From: Fasciolopsis buskii
Lineage: Eukaryota > Platyhelminthes > Trematoda > Plagiorchiida > Fasciolidae
DNA length: 64,000 nt
Direction: 5' to 3'
NCBI GenBank assembly: GCA_008360955.1
Contig: LUCM01009324.1
Coordinates: 6,506 to 70,505, forward strand
Position numbers and translations under genes: made by a program. Positions 10,679 through 22,566 of this stretch are shown here, piece by piece (position 1 is the first letter of the stretch; each line of letters starts with the position of its first letter). The notes beneath the pieces were generated by a model. It was not told the DNA's origin, did not search any database, and worked only from the letters and a program-made list of their open reading frames with translations.

Positions 10679-13600
10679 TGTAGTAATCTGTTTGAAAAAC
10701 CACGCGCACACTCACAAACACGCGCACCACGGAATGTCGCCTCGTGCTTAATTTCATTCGGTAAAAAAAACAAGCCAGGTTAATAATGTGCAAATGTGTA
10801 TGCGTGAAAACCTGCGTCTCACTGGTCTTATGTGAATGAATGTTTTCCTAGCGGAGTGCAAGCGCAATTGGTATGTGGTCTTGACGTGCCGCCGATCAGT
10901 TGATGTTCCTTCCGGTGATCTGTTCCGTATAAATGGATAACCTGACCACCAAATCCCTGAAACCAAAATTACTTTTGCAAAATGAACGCGACCCTTTTAA
11001 GAGAACGGCGCAAGTGACCTGAATGAGGTGCGGTTTTCAAATGTGCAAGTTTAATAATGCGATGAAGACCCCATTCGAATTAGCCATTGATGGGACAGAT
11101 AAATAGACCATAGCAACTAACGCGAACTGCATGTGTGGCTCGTGATTGGAAGACGGCACCGTTTCAAAATCCACTATTGCGCTTCGGCTCGATCCATTTG
11201 GAAGAACCAGATCGCGTGGTAGTGCTATTAGTTTTATCACTGAAGTTCTGCCACTGAGCTTATAAAATAGCAATTACTGCTTTTCAACATGCGAAAAATT
11301 ATTTGAGTTTGGTGACAACCATTCTGGATCAACAGGCAACAGACGGTAGTTCAAAGCCTATTCTCTTCACCCCGGGATGTACATCAGGGGAAATTTTCAA
11401 GGTAAAATTTTGCTATATGTTTATCCTGCATCCCTTTTACTTCTAAAGCTTAATAAGACGGCTTCGTGCTCGGTACCAAAAGTTGTTGAACGCTAGTCGA
11501 AACTACCTTGTTCTCAGCTGGTTAGCAACACATGCGATCATATGGAACTTGTGAACGTTAGGTCAAGGATGGGCAAGCCTTTTTGCTTTGTCATAATTAA
11601 GATGATGTGACTTCTGTCTAATTCACCAGACAGCATCAATGCACAACTCACCATTAAGAAATTATGGAACCATCGTGCGGCTATCCCGTGTTTGCCAGGA
11701 CCCATCAGCAGTGCTTATTAGCGAAGTCCGAATGGCATCCTAATGGACAGGTTCTTAAAGGTTTATCAAAACCAATATCACATGATAAAACACCTTCATC
11801 TATCATTAGATTTTACAGGCTACAAATCTTTGATCACCATACTATCGACTTCTGAGTGGTGAGCGCCTTCCTTGTAACATGGAAACGCAACACAAACAGC
11901 CACGCAGAGCTTTGATACTGGATAGATTGAATAACTGAGAACTTAATTTGATTTTCGAGTCATTCATTGGCAGCAGTGTCTTGTTTTTTGTTCTATGCCA
12001 GTAATCTGGGGTTCGTTCTAGAAATCAAATTATTACTGAAGAAATGAACAAGAAGGCGATGGACAAAGGCTCGGTCACAGCTGCAATGCTGGTAACGAGC
12101 TGCAATGAAACGATATAGATGACAGGTTATTTTTGTCAACTCAGTTTATCGCGTTCGCTGAAATGAAAGCCTTCACTCTAAGAAACGTAATGGTCAAATC
12201 TATCTAATATCTGTTTGTGAAAACCATTGGTGAGAGTTGGAGGTTTCTTGTCCACAAGTTATCAAATTGGTGGTTCTCGCTGACGGTATTAAAGTGATAA
12301 TCAATAGAAGAGGTGCACAAATTACTAGAAATGAATTGTTTTAGCCACTGAACTGCTTCAGTTGAAGAAAAGTGGGTGACTGCCATTTTTATGGTCTATT
12401 TGCTTGTAATGCTATTCATCGCAGGAAGAGTACCACGAAAACACTCAATGCATCCACGGATTTTTTTTTGAATTAGAGTCATCGTCTTCCTCAGTGCCAT
12501 ACCGCTCTCAGCCAATCATACAGCGGGTAGCACTACTGTGCCAGTGCACAGATCTATCTCGAGAATTGCAACCATTAAGGCATACTACTCATGCGAAAAA
12601 TTCCGTATTCAAATCCAGTTAGTAAGGATTGTACTGGTTAACCAAATGGGATGCTATGTAAAAATGAACCATTCAGGACCAAGACATGTGCGCTTCATAA
12701 GTGCAAAATGAGGCAAGATATTTCGTAGCCTGGTAAATTTTGAGTGGCGAACTGCTGAAGATGTCACTAGGAAAACCTAAGCAGGATCAGAAGACTGCCA
12801 CATGGTCAACATTGTAAGCAGTAGATCTGTTGAATCCATGTGAATCCTAACGATGTAAACCATTTTCGTCACGGTAGTTTCCATTTAGTGGTTCGAGAGC
12901 CAAGCTGATAATAAAATCAAATGTCACAGTATCGCGGAGAAGATGTTTAGATGCCACAGGGAAAAGATGAACTTTTCCATCCGATTTTCCTGCCGAGAAA
13001 CATTCCGTCGTTTAATCTCTTCACTTCGAAAGTTCCGAAAATAATCCGAAGTTCTGGCTAGATTTGCAGATTACAGCCTTCATTCGTGCTGTTGAGCAAA
13101 TGTGACAATTTTCGAAGCGACTGACACTGATTTGTGTGCGCCGACGCGGAACGGTGGACTGCTTGACACGCTAAGCACAATCCAAAGTGGCAAAAAACAA
13201 ATGGTATCGGATTCCGGAATACTTTTGCAACGGTTCTCAAATAATACGAAAACTGAGACACATCATCGAGTCCGGTGAGAATAATGGGTTTCAGAATAAT
13301 CTGAAGTTAGAAATACTCAGATGCGAAATTGGAATTTATAATAGCTAACCCGGTACAAATACTGGTTGCGTTGCTTGGATAGCGGAAGTACCAAAAACTG
13401 GACGCATAAAGGTAGTATTTGAATTGAATTGAATGAAGCAGTTGTGTTGTAGAAGTTCCGCCAACCATCCTGTCTTACCCACACATTTCTCAAGGTGCAC
13501 TTGGAAGGTGTATTTGCGTGAAGGTATTCCGTACTTAGATAAGTTGAACTTGTCTAACAGGACATAACACTTTAATGGCTGTCTCCGTGTGAGCAAACTA

Positions 13601-16038
13601 TTACGATAAATAGCAAAAAAGTGAAATTCAACGGTTTTCGGTCACACCGTGGAAGCCTTTTAATTCATGATAAGTGTTTGTCTTTCTTATCTCTTCCGCC
13701 TCATTTCTCATTTTTGTTTGATAATCCTCAACAGTAATATGTCATGGAAACCGACAGTTAAAAGATGAGTCTCAGTTCTGATGCCACGTCCGGGAGGAAT
13801 CACTGATTTAAAGGAGTGCTATGATAATTAGATTTGAAATCTAGGATGTTTTGGTGAAAAATATACTGCACAGAGGCGATCCGGTTGAAACTAGGATTGA
13901 GAGATCGGACTGGATAAAGATTACCATAGAGGACCAAACAGATTAAAAAGATAGAATAACGATAAGAAAACCCATAGTTTTCATTAAAAGGATCAGCGGA
14001 ATACAGATGTTACAAAAGATTTTGTCCAAACTTTGCTTGTTTCGGGTCCAGGAAATTTAGCTCGGGAGAAGTTTGTTACTTGCACAATTTTCCCTGATGG
14101 TCTTCAGATGTTGATGGACGTGAAATAAACAAGCTTGTTCTTTCAAAATGAAATCGTGAATCTACCGATCGATTTTCTTTTATCGTCCCCAGACTGCTCA
14201 CCTTGCAAGTCGACAAGCTGGATTGCCTTCGTTAATTGTACACAAAATAGACGTCACTGTTAATTTTGTTTTATTCCTTTCTGGCGTCTGTATGTACGTA
14301 CGTGATGCATTCAAAAACCCCTCTGTCAATATTTGTAGGTTCTAGTACCTCCCAGGTATAAAGAAGCATCGCCAAATATCGTGAATTTATTTGCAGATCC
14401 TAGTATATTTGCCTGTAGACTGTAATAAAACCCACGGAACACGGGTGGCCTCGATTGCCCAGACAACTTCGCTTGAACGGGAAAAAATGAAATCAATCTG
14501 GAACTTGATAGTCCCATAAGCGTTTACGGAAATGTTTTATGCTTTATCCCAGATATTGAAAAAGGCCAGCTTGTTCAACAGAAAGGGTCATTTTATCGAA
14601 TGTTCTACCCATGAATACGCCTGCAATCTTAATCTGAAGACAATTACTTATTAATTAGGGTGTTTTGCGTTGCACTGAGCCTAACAGTTACTGCTGATCA
14701 CGAAAAGGAAAATGTTTGTTTGGGATGGATACTGTCCTGTGCCCAAGGTGACCGTGCTTCAAGGTCATTTGAGCGCACTTGCCTTGTTATCAAGACAGTA
14801 AGTCGGTGTGCGATAAAAGGTAAAATCTGTTGATAGGACAGTGCATGGGATAATGAACCGATTAAAAAACTGCAGTCAGTTTTGATTTTTTTCTGTAAAT
14901 ATTTTCAGTGTTTTAACTTAAACGAGTGCATCGTTAACATCATATTAAACTAATAAGCTATGTCAACAGCCTGTTTTTAGGAGAAAATCAATCACCATAG
15001 CGTTATTTATGTCCATGTTGCAATTTTACAACACTTCTTTTCTCCACTCCTGACGCAGTTTATCACCAATATTTGGTAACCTACTGTCCGAGTAGAATCG
15101 AGCAGTATTTAACCGATCCAGGTGTCAGCGGATATGCAGTATGGATTAATCACACAGTAAAGCAGATAACAATTATCCCGTACCATAGTAGAAAGTGCTG
15201 GGCGCTTTAATCTGATGACCCATTAATTCTGTTGTTCGATGCATGGCATATGGTGATCTGTGATACACTTGCGAAATGGTTATTTCTAGAAGTAAGTTCT
15301 TCGAAAATGTTGCCTGACTTTTATTCACTTCAAGGATTTTCTTCTAGGACGAGGAATGATAAAATCCTTACAAACGGGTCAAAAGAAGAGTTTTGTAGTT
15401 ATGCCAACGGAGAAATTGTTTTCATTCAAAAGAAGTAGATGATGTAAAGAAAAGACAATATCTCTCTGTATCACTGTCAGAATTTCTTAAGCGTGCTATT
15501 CTAATTGGAATGCTTTCATTTCACTTTGACAGAAATCGGATGAAGGCACAAATGAGACGAGAGTATGCGTATGCGTGACCCTTTATCCTGTCCCGATGTG
15601 ATGATTTATTGAGCTAGCTATTGAGTGCATGTTGAGGTAGAGTTCCTAAAACTTCATGGGGCAAACAATTTCCCATCGGAATTGCTGGACGTCGCATCAT
15701 AATTGCCGAAATATTACTGAAAGATTGTGGCGGGCCCATGGATTGCCACAGATTATTGATGCTGGATTTTCCCCAATAAACGCACCAGGTTGTTATGCAT
15801 AAACATAACATTGTTCTTCCTTGCGAGCCCACAATGCACCATGGTTGACTTATGTACGTGGCCGCTAAATTGGGATATCCACTAAGTTACTAGCCTATTT
15901 GATCGTTGGACAACTCGAAAGCTTGCGACTCATCGAAAAATTGGCTTATTCTTTCTGAATGAAAGGAATGCGATTTCAAGAACTTGCAACCTCATGCCAT
16001 TGCTTACTGAGGTATAATTTTTTCACACAAATGGTGTT

Positions 16039-16154
16039 ATATATATATATTTAGAGTTGAGAAGGCGTACATTGAGTTACTACGTTTATTGTGACGTTTC
16101 GATCCAACTAGGACTCGTTGTCAAACGTACATATATATATATATATATATATAT
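16039..16154 (-). mobile_element. (TA)n-flanked hammerhead-like unit, copy A
   Basis: A 79-bp unit (16052-16130) sits between (TA)n tracts at 16039-16051 and 16130-16154. On the minus strand it reads ACGTTTGACAACGAGTCC, a short loop, GGATCGAAACGTC, then CACAATAAACGT. This resembles a hammerhead ribozyme: a GA(G)TCC/GGA stem II, a CGAAAC core, a minimal helix III (ACGU) before the cleavage-site GTC, and a possible helix I between ACGTTT and AAACGT. The core strand reads TTGA-CAAC-GA where CTGANGA is expected, so activity is doubtful. It is identical to copy B apart from one T. Hammerheads of this short-helix-III kind are known from Penelope-like elements and animal retrozymes; assignment to either is inference. 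Confidence 0.55.
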
Positions 16155-17542
16155 CGATCATATTGCATCCAAAAATTTCCACTGTTAATATCTTTAAGGG
16201 TGTGATACTAAAAATGTTCACAAAATTCTGGTAAGCTTAAACACGGAGCTTCTTTCGGAGACCTACAGTCTTTTTATGTTGGATACCTACTTAGAATGAA
16301 TAAAATATCTCCGTTACCCTTACGATAATAATACCCCTATTCGGAGCGCACTCACTTTTGATCGGTTGATAGGGGTTTTCTAATTTTGTTCATGTCAGAG
16401 TGAACAATCTGGGCGGGAATATGGAAGTGGTACGACCGTGTCAGAGAAGTTTCTTCTAGAAATGTATAATTTGCAAGTGTTTTCCAAGTCACCTAATGTC
16501 ATATACCCAACAACAAAACTAACGGGCCCATAGATTGAGGTGATCAAACTTTTCTACCATTGCACAGAATAGTTAAACTCCTCGCTCTCTTATGCCAATA
16601 ATTCATAATCCATATCCAGTGAAACTTTGGTGGAGCATATGCTTCATATAAAATCATATCTCGGACTGAATCTTGATTCTAAACAAAATATATATTGTGT
16701 TTCGGAGTGATAATCTAAGGTTCCCTAAACTATTCAAGTCTCTCAGAAAGAAGGTATATGAAATTTCGATAATAATCTGCGATAGGACTAGAGGAAGGGA
16801 CTTGTATCGTGAAATTTTAATATGAATATTAGTAACTTTTCCGGTTGCTTTTGAATATGAAATTTGTGCTCCTGGGATAGGTTATTAATTTAATGTTTGC
16901 GAAGCTTTAAGATTTTACTTGCGAAATTTTTAAATTGATCTTGCTTTGAAATCAGTTCCTTGTCTGTTACACTTCGGTATCTAAATGTTTTGCTGTCTCG
17001 TGTTCACAACTTCACTGCCACGGTAACGATGTAGACGACTATCGTATCGCTCTCAAATGACCTTGACGCGAGATCAACTGTGATACAAACGAGATCCTCC
17101 CTAAACGAAATATTTTCTGTTCGTGATCGACGATGAATACCAGACCCGAGTAAACACAAAAAATACCCTAATTAACAATTAACTATCGTTAGTCTATAAA
17201 TACTTGTGTAATCGTGAGTAGAATACTAAAAATATAAGTGAGTTTGTTGGCCAAAGAAGTTTGGTATCATTTGTGAATTTAAATTAGGATAAACCGTATG
17301 ACCATCCCAGAAAGGTTTATGAAAGTTTCATGCTTCCGGAGGATGTCGTTTTTCATATTCAGGGCGTCTACTTAGAAAACTAAGGTCGCGAATGTTTGAC
17401 TGGCCTAATTACAGTCTACAAACAGATCTAATAAATGAAACCTGTAAATAAATTCATGGTATTTCCTGATGCTTCCTTGTGCCTTGAAAGTACTAGAGCC
17501 CTAAAAATATTACCGGTGGAAATTTTCGGACGCAATACTACC

Positions 17543-17572
17543 GGTATATATATATATACATATACATATATA
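17543..17572 (+). repeat. Imperfect (TA)n microsatellite
   Basis: A run of TA interrupted by CATATACATA. No hammerhead-like unit adjoins it, unlike the tracts at 16.0, 18.9 and 59.0 kb. Confidence 0.8.
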
Positions 17573-18871
17573 ATCCGTGTGTAACTTGCTGCTGCTGGCT
17601 GGCTAACTAGTTGTACACGCAAGGGTTCAGGCATGGTGAGCCTTTTGTTGTATTTTCAAATTTTGAAACGGAAGTTTGCACTTTAAACAGGCTGATATAT
17701 ACTTACTGCTTATGGGAAAGCCTTTTGGAATTTGCAAGACGTTTGCCTACCGCGTCTGCCTAAATTTGGGATAGTGGTCGTAGTGGTTGTTATTCACTAT
17801 AAGACCTGTTTACCCATGTCATCAATCTTTCACGACCCAACGCTAATGCCGTTCTCTTCACGTGATTAATTGAGCATTAAAATTGGCATACATTTCAAAC
17901 TTGTCGAAAGGGGTTTCAAGTTGGGCAACTTGAAAATACTGTCATCTTTCTCCAGTTCACCGAAATCCACCCGCCAATCAGACAGTGAGAGGATTCACGT
18001 TACCGTTGACATGCTTCAGACTATCGCGTAATTTACTTGCTTTTAATCTTTTTCTCCCAAATGCCTCCCTTCCATGGGACCCTAGCACAAGCAACAACGT
18101 ATGCACGTGTGTGCGAATATGTATCCCTGACTTGGTGCTGAGACGAACCTAATGGAATCCCGATACTCATTTGGAAACAGATGAACAGACAAACGATCAG
18201 TTGACTGATTAACTGAACAAAGTGAATTGAATCGAATGAGCAAATTTTCGTATGAACTCGTGTGTATTTGAGTGTCAGGGCGATTGTATGTGTGCATAGT
18301 GCGATTGAAATAATTAATTCACCCATGGTGCACTTCTCCATCACTGTGGGCGGCGATTCTTACTGTCGCATAAGTTGTATGTTTCGTCTAGATGGCCCAC
18401 AAATTAGCGGGTAAATGGTTAGACTGAAATTGACATCAGTCACCGTAGGCAAACGTGACCGTGTGTGGCATTGTGTGCATGCGTTTGTGACAGATTGGTT
18501 GGCGTCTAGATAACCGTCCCGGTTTTTATCATGCTGGTATGAATTCGCTAATTAGCTACCCCTCTGATTACCTGAACCCATCGAATATGTGCATACGGAT
18601 ATCTGTGTAAGTATTCGTGATTACGAAACGAGTCCTGGGTAGTGTGAAATAACTGTAGATCTTTCCAGTATAATCATCCCTTTTGAACTACTCCGAAAGA
18701 ATAAAATCTGAAGATGAGAAAAAATTTCCGTTCACAGTAGCTGGTCTGCTGGGAGGAGGATGAATTGTAGCATACCACTTCTCCTTGTTTGTTATAGTTC
18801 GTCTTGAGTATTCAACGACATCTTCCATGGAGAAGATAATAGGCATCAGTTGCTATTACACTCATTGACTG

Positions 18872-18874
<3 letters not shown>

Positions 18875-18915
<41 letters not shown>

Positions 18916-18992
18916 GTTTGACAACGAGTCCTAGTTTGGATCGAAACGTCACAATAAACGTAGTAACTCAATGTACGCCTTCTCAACTCTAA

Positions 18993-19035
<43 letters not shown>

Positions 19036-19036
19036 T
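18875..19036 (+). mobile_element. (TA)n-flanked hammerhead-like unit, copy B
   Basis: An 81-bp unit (18912-18992) lies between long (TA)n tracts (18875-18911 and 18993-19036). It carries the same hammerhead-like arrangement as copy A, with CGAAAC at 18942-18947 and GTC at 18948-18950, in the opposite orientation on the window. It differs from copy A by one inserted T in the stem-II loop. Near identity of two non-coding units 2.8 kb apart points to recent spread or gene conversion. Confidence 0.6.
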
Positions 19037-19433
19037 GGTGCTGAGGCACACATGCGTATAGTGGCATTCGGGCGCTGCCAGTCGTTTTTTAGACAAATTC
19101 CTTAAGTCCACAAACATTCATTTCCAAAATAGTAGATCAATTTAGACCCTGAGGGAAGGACATCGTGGAATGAGTTGATGGCGCACAGAAGAGAACGAAA
19201 TAGGTAGAAATCGGTTAATTATTTGGGCAAAGTTTTGTATGTTTGTGGCTTCCTTTGAAGCAGAAAATTCTGTAAGCTAAAACTGGGAACATTTGATGCA
19301 TCAGCATTTCTCGAAAGGGAGGACATACCAATTCTCGGGTTTTCGGGACACAGTGACTGAATATCCCCTTTCATCTGGCTCTTATTTGCACGGAGTAATT
19401 TGCGCAGAACGACCAGATGACGAACGAGGAATT

Positions 19434-19464
19434 GTCTGTCTGTGTGTTTGTTTATGTGTTTGCC
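19434..19464 (+). repeat. TG/TTTG-rich microsatellite
   Basis: Imperfect repeats of TGTC, TGTG and TTTG. A similar TG-rich run lies at 19673-19698, next to the hammerhead-like hairpin. Confidence 0.6.
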
Positions 19465-19698
19465 TCTCTACAGACGGTGTTGAGAGGAAAAGCAATTGTG
19501 CGACACCGGTACTGTCTTATCCTGTTTCCTTGTTTGCGATAGTCGAGCTGCCCAAATAATGAACCGTTAAGGATGCCATCACAAAAATAAATGCTACAAG
19601 AATGGACGTAATTTCGCGCTCTGCACTAAGACGAGGAAATAAACCAGCAAGATTGGACTGTAATAATCTTCGTGTGTTTTTGTGTGTGTATATGTGTG

Positions 19699-19735
19699 CC
19701 TGATGTCGGCTGAATGACCGACTATTCGAAACGGA
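19699..19735 (+). ncRNA. Isolated hammerhead-like hairpin
   Basis: CCTGATG leads into GTCGG (19705-19709), an 8-nt loop and CCGAC (19718-19722), then TATT and CGAAAC (19727-19732). The order CTGATG, stem, GAAAC is that of a hammerhead core with a 5-bp stem II. However, the conserved A9 is missing and four extra bases separate the stem from GAAA, so it is at best a decayed copy. Confidence 0.3.
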
Positions 19736-21031
19736 CAAACTAATGAGTTGAGCAAACATGATGATGGTCGGGACCGAATTCAAACAGAACTCCCCTATTC
19801 TTCTAATGCTAATCCGGTTAAGATATTAATTTGCATCCGGTAACTGAATTAAATTTAATTCTCTGAATCCTGGTTATTTTTCAGATTTTCCTGAGTGCGG
19901 ACTGTTGTTGGGGATTGGCAAATAAAAAGTGAATCAACCAATAATTTCTTGTATATCCGTCTTGACTGAGCTAAATTCACCGACTTCAAACAAGTTGCAT
20001 TGGACACTCGTTTTCAGGTGCTGTTAATTTTTAAGCATCTCCAAAAACAACCATAATAACCTATTTGTTTACCCCGATTTCCCTGAAATTTGTGAAAAGC
20101 AAAACAACCCAGAGTTGACTTGAGTAGTTTTCGCCGAAAGTGCGCAGTTTCAGACCAGTCTTCATTTTTTTCCCCATAACTTGTGAATTAGAATCGCGGG
20201 TCCACAGTCTTTCCCAGAAAATAGGACATTTTCGGGATGATGTTGCAGTTTTGGTGTCGAATAAACGATTTGGTTATGTCGTGTGTAAATTGGATCATAA
20301 CAGTCCGGATTAATTGGGTCGACAAGAGAAAGAGGGAATCCACCTTTGATACTTCTGACCGCAGATATTGATACATACGTCTGTTTTGACGCCTCATATC
20401 AGGCGAGAACCATCACAAACCACATATACCGTCGTTTTCATCGTTCTCATGAACTTACTCAACAATAGATTAAATTTAAGTCTCAATGATTTTTGGTTCC
20501 TTTTATACTCGGATTTTTGACGGGAAGCTAAGTGTTTTTCACGAAAAATAGATGTTTCGTGTACGGGAATTGTGAGCATCATCGGGAACAGAATTAGCTG
20601 AATTTAAACAATGTAGGTATTATATTTTCTGCTTGCCTTTCTCATCGCATTTTACTTATGGTATTTGTGGCAGTGAAGTTAAATAAATACACTCAGAATG
20701 CATCAGACGAGTCGAGAATCGGAAACCATCTAAGAAAAAATATTATTCCTTGCAATATCATGCTTTTTTAACTAAAATGGGTTACGAATGTTAGCCGAGA
20801 CCGGTCATGTTTTTGTATCAGTTATTTACCCAAAATCAAACAGATAACAGTGATTAGGCGTTTGCTAATTCAATGAATATCATATTGCACCAAAATTGTT
20901 CTATATAAACAAGCTTCAATTCATTTGGAGCATTGGCAAATTTTAACAATCGGAAACCCGGGTGAATTTCTCAACTGCTTACTTGACTGCATAAACGACG
21001 GTTGACATTGTGAAAGCATGACACTAGTGGT

Positions 21032-21214
21032 TCATCCTGCAATTTGTGCTTGTCCAGCACGTAGTCCTAATTGAGAGTAAAACTCTGGATGATTGACTTT
21101 TCGTAGAACATCAAAAACAGACCATCCTTGTTCGATCTTAGCCTGGGCTGCGTCACTTCGACCGTGGGTGTTAGGTTTCTTTACTTTCACACTTCTATTT
21201 CTTTTAGTAAATGT
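21032..21214 (-). CDS. Candidate terminal exon of an unidentified antisense gene
   Basis: On the minus strand, a good acceptor (ATATTTTGTCAG, ending at 21215) opens a 60-codon frame in phase 0 that ends at TGA (21034-21032). The peptide starts TFTKRNRSVKVKKPNTHGRS, a basic stretch that could be a nuclear signal. It continues DAAQAKIEQGWSVFDVLRKV and ends NHPEFYSQLGLRAGQAQIAG. The composition, rich in Ala, Gly, Gln and charged residues, is unlike translated AT-rich intron. There is no start codon, so this would be a last exon with upstream exons at higher coordinates. I do not recognise the family. It lies in Mnx intron 1, 0.75 kb before Mnx exon 2, on the opposite strand. Confidence 0.35.
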   Translation of the reverse strand, partial: TFTKRNRSVKVKKPNTHGRSDAAQAKIEQGWSVFDVLRKVNHPEFYSQLGLRAGQAQIAG

Positions 21215-21969
21215 CTGACAAAATATATTGTTTTCAGATTAGGATTGCCAGATGGGGATTTGACCGGGATTGGGAGAACGTGACTTCGTGACATGCTAGG
21301 ATTTTGGGCGCTTCATCACTACTGTTTATCGATCACATTAACTAAAGTGGACTGTACTAAACCGTTGCTCGCATGCAATGCGGTTTTTATTTCCCCCTAG
21401 AAGTAATAAGTTCTCGGAGTGGCCCAAATGGGAGGCAGAGAACAAATGCATAGGAGAATCTTATTTTTTTCCAGCGAATGATCTTGCATGAAAAAGCAAT
21501 GAAGGACGGCGGACAAAAGTCGGTAGATTCATTTGCCCATCGTTTGACTGACCAGAACCTTAACATTAAGCCCAAAGGAAAATAATTCTCCACATTACAC
21601 AATATTCTTTGCAGAGCTTAACGGTTAGTACATTCAGTATATTGAATTGTCCTCCCGTAGATTTTAACTTAGCATAATCAAGCCCAATAAAATTTAATGT
21701 GATCCGATGCACGGCAAATTTTACCTTGAAAGACGTAAGTTCTCTGCGGCATGAAACAGTGATAAAATAGATCTTCCTAGGACGAAAAGAAGGTTGAAAA
21801 TTCATTTAAGGAACTATTATTGAGGATTTCCTAAGAATTTAAGTATTTTCGTTGGAAATATGACTGAAGTAAACTTGTATGCCTTAAGCCTGACCGGAAG
21901 CAATTTATTGGAACTGCATTGAAGGGACTTTTTAATGAACATTGTTTACAAACGATTTTCTTCACTCAG

Positions 21970-22151
21970 TGAATTCAGTCTCACCGTTCCAACTCCAATC
22001 AACTTACTTGGTGGGCAAAACTCGCCGTCCAAGGACCGCATTCACCAGTCAACAGCTAATGGAACTGGAGCAACAGTTTTCCTCGAATAAGTACTTATCA
22101 AGACCGAAGCGCTTTGAGGTAGCGACAACTCTTGGACTGACGGAAACTCAG
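21970..22151 (+). CDS. Mnx: Mnx homeobox gene, coding exon 2 (homeodomain positions 1-44)
   Basis: The exon follows acceptor TTTTCTTCACTCAG and ends at CAG|GTTAGT. A second acceptor nine bases downstream (ATTCAG, ending 21978) would drop three residues. It starts with two bases that complete a codon from a phase-1 donor and ends in phase 0. The peptide includes [20 protein letters not shown] and [20 protein letters not shown]. This is the Mnx-class homeodomain signature: vertebrate MNX1 has nearly the same [12 protein letters not shown] and [14 protein letters not shown] segments. It covers the N-terminal arm, helix 1 and helix 2 up to Q44. An in-frame stop at 21936 shows that the exon cannot begin much earlier. 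Codon positions and splice signals are intact, so the gene appears functional. Confidence 0.94.
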
Positions 22152-22248
22152 GTTAGTGCGTCATCTCGACATGTCAGAAAGCACAAGGACTGATTTTCAG
22201 GCGTTATCATTCTGTTATTTAAAACTGCGTAAGACGCTGGCTAGCACA

Positions 22249-22566
22249 CTATTCAGTCAATGCCTTTCCCAATAATGGCAAACAATTTTCCGTACACATT
22301 TCTGGAAACACGTTCTCTTCTGGCCTAAAAGCATCTAATTCACCTGCAAGGAAAATAATATGACACGAATCTGTCTGATTCCTTGTGCACTTAACCATGT
22401 TATTATCATTTCCATTCTCGTTATTGTATCGTGTTGAGACCCAAACACGATAACTATCAGGCAAGACATTTACCTGAGAGACAAACGAATCGCCAGACTG
22501 ACAACTCGTCTGTGATGCAACATTTTGTAAATTTATCAAACAGCACAGTGTTGCAGCTGACCGCAT
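22249..22566 (-). CDS. Antisense open frame in Mnx intron 2, candidate small gene
   Basis: An ATG-started frame of 105 codons runs from 22566 to TAG at 22251-22249. The start follows TTATTTGTAAG, a possible acceptor. The middle is rich in Asn, Ser and Cys; the end reads ELDAFRPEENVFPEMCTENC followed by LPLLGKALTE. A strong donor (CTCTCAG|GTAAAT at 22474/22473) and a strong acceptor (ATTATTTTCCTTGCAG at 22344) lie inside it, but joining them would shift the frame (phase 0 to phase 1). Either the frame is read without splicing, or the two halves belong to other exon combinations, or it is chance. I do not recognise the product. Frames of about 100 codons arise by chance in DNA of this composition. 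Confidence 0.25.
   Translation of the reverse strand: MRSAATLCCLINLQNVASQTSCQSGDSFVSQVNVLPDSYRVWVSTRYNNENGNDNNMVKCTRNQTDSCHIIFLAGELDAFRPEENVFPEMCTENCLPLLGKALTE

Larger units (their letters stand above)
3353..21969 (+). other. Mnx: Mnx intron 1 (about 18.6 kb)
   Basis: The preferred donor is GTGAGT directly after 3352, and the acceptor is TTTTCTTCACTCAG ending at 21969. The intron holds two exon-like open segments, a SINE fragment, a GAT-rich tract, two hammerhead-like (TA)n-flanked units and one isolated hammerhead-like hairpin, listed separately. I see nothing I can assign in 3400-7180, 7950-10600, 10700-16000, 17600-18850 and 19800-21000. Confidence 0.7.

Noticed and set aside
10532..10783. 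Acidic protein-like frame
   Set aside because: The Asp-rich run is explained by a GAT/GAC trinucleotide tract; no splice support.
18846..19067. Frame encoding long Ile-Tyr runs
   Set aside because: It is the translation of (TA)n tracts around the hammerhead-like unit.
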